From the NCBI GenBank assembly GCA_011049955.1, contig DRGV01000003.1, forward strand, positions 1 through 5,275: a DNA stretch of 5,275 bases, in the 5' to 3' direction. Within the stretch, counting starts at the first letter, position 1, and the number at the start of each line of letters is the position of its first letter. Of the stretch, positions 4,569 through 5,275 are shown one piece after another. Source of the stretch: a bacterium. GTDB taxonomy: Bacteria > UBP18 > UBA7526. The position numbers and the translations under genes are program-made. A model generated the notes under the pieces. It saw nothing but the letters and a program-made list of their open reading frames with translations, ran no database searches and was not told where the DNA came from.

Positions 4569-5275
4569 CTATGCTTCCGGCTTCTTCGCTTTCTCTTGCA
4601 GGACTGCCTTGCGGGAGAGATTAATCCTTTTCTGGTCATCGATCTCAATGACCTTTACTTCCACCTCCTGACCTTCCTTTAAGACATCGCTCACATTCTT
4701 GACAAAGCCCTCTGCTAACTGGGAAACATGGATCAGGCCTTGCTTCCCGGGAAGGATCTCGACAAAGGCCCCAAAATTCATAATCCTGGCTACCTTTCCC
4801 TTATATATTTTTCCTACCACAACCTCCTCTGTAATGCGCTTAACCATTTCCAGTGCGGCTCCGGCCTTGGCCTTATCGGGAGAAGAAACGGATACCTTTC
4901 CATCGTCATCGACATTCACCTCGGCGCCGGTTTCCTCAATGATCCCCTTTATCGTCTTTCCCCGGGGGCCAATGACCGCTCCAATCTTGTCCTGCTTCAC
5001 ATAAGTGACCAGGATATGTGGTGCATAACTCGAAATTCCCTCCCTCGGTTGAGAAATAGCTTGGCTCATCTTGTCCAGGATGAAAAGGCGGGTTTTCTTT
5101 GCCCGCTCCAAGGCCTCCCCTATTAAAGAAGTGGTGACTCCCGAGGTTTTGATATCCAAGTGAAGGGCGGTAATCCCTTCCCTCGTTCCAGCAACCTTGA
5201 AATCCATATCCCCCAGGGCATCCTCAACCCCTAAAATATCTGTGAGAAGAACGTACTTCTCCCCCTCCATTACTA
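4569..5275 (-). CDS. pnp: Polyribonucleotide nucleotidyltransferase (PNPase), C-terminal part
   Basis: PNPase degrades RNA 3'-to-5' with phosphate and is part of mRNA turnover. Only the end is visible; the frame continues through the right window edge. The ATG at 5270 is an internal Met, preceded in frame by GTA (Val), matching the family's 'GLVxEGxxY' stretch. Counted from that Met, residues 1-85 are the end of the second RNase PH-like domain, including ILGVEDALGDMDFKVAG. D17, D23 and K25 align with the metal- and phosphate-site residues D486, D492 and K494 of E. coli. A KH domain follows at about 86-150 with the GxxG loop GPRG (101-104). An S1 RNA-binding domain follows at about 152-222 (GKVARIMNFGAFVEI... 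GLIHVSQL). The acidic/lysine tail is short. The visible part has no frameshift or missing motif. Confidence 0.98.
   Translation of the reverse strand, partial: VMEGEKYVLLTDILGVEDALGDMDFKVAGTREGITALHLDIKTSGVTTSLIGEALERAKKTRLFILDKMSQAISQPREGISSYAPHILVTYVKQDKIGAVIGPRGKTIKGIIEETGAEVNVDDDGKVSVSSPDKAKAGAALEMVKRITEEVVVGKIYKGKVARIMNFGAFVEILPGKQGLIHVSQLAEGFVKNVSDVLKEGQEVEVKVIEIDDQKRINLSRKAVLQEKAKKPEA

Noticed and set aside
4699..5126. Two overlapping plus-strand open frames (4699-5004 and 4728-5126)
   Set aside because: They are antisense to the KH and S1 domains of pnp and have no protein-like pattern.
5268..5270. ATG as the true start of a 233-aa protein
   Set aside because: The reading frame is open upstream (GTA, then the window edge), and the protein begins in the middle of a PNPase domain, so the gene is cut by the window rather than short.

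Overview
This window comes from a bacterial chromosome. Every gene I can support lies on the minus strand, so transcription runs from right to left: 3' part of pnp, then uppP, a nucleotidyltransferase-like gene, a small overlapping gene, a small membrane-protein gene, and ftsK. The FtsK/SpoIIIE translocase, UppP and PNPase are housekeeping genes of a peptidoglycan-containing bacterium. No diagnostic taxonomic marker is present. Intergenic A/T-rich 'ACAAATT/ACAAATC' word repeats and octamer arrays remind me of uncultured candidate-phylum genomes (Omnitrophota and similar), but that is recollection, not proof.

Layout: positions 1-123 are non-coding repeat downstream of ftsK. Positions 124-2199 hold ftsK, complete at 691 aa, whose stop codon lies inside a short tandem repeat. 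A 107-bp gap with a weak inverted repeat follows. Positions 2307-2675 encode a 122-aa single-pass membrane protein of unknown function. Positions 2676-2865 are non-coding and contain an octamer array and a GC-rich set of nested inverted repeats. Positions 2866-3475 hold two overlapping genes: a 167-aa nucleotidyltransferase-fold protein and a 52-aa basic helical protein. The small gene is easily missed because it starts inside the larger one. Positions 3476-3584 contain a possible promoter and a second octamer array that runs into the end of uppP. Positions 3585-4400 hold uppP, complete at 271 aa. Positions 4401-4568 contain a large A/T-rich imperfect palindrome. Positions 4569-5275 are the C-terminal third of PNPase, cut by the window edge.

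How the genes fit together: pnp and ftsK/spoIIIE lie in the same neighbourhood in some bacteria such as Bacillus, so the two ends may be an old chromosomal backbone. UppP recycles the undecaprenyl carrier for wall synthesis, and FtsK clears DNA from the division septum. The block at about 2200-3584 looks like accessory material between them: it is small, visibly A/T-rich in its genes and flanked by repeats. Its most interesting part is the nucleotidyltransferase plus small basic protein pair, a candidate toxin-antitoxin-like or regulatory module. I cannot demonstrate that function from sequence alone.
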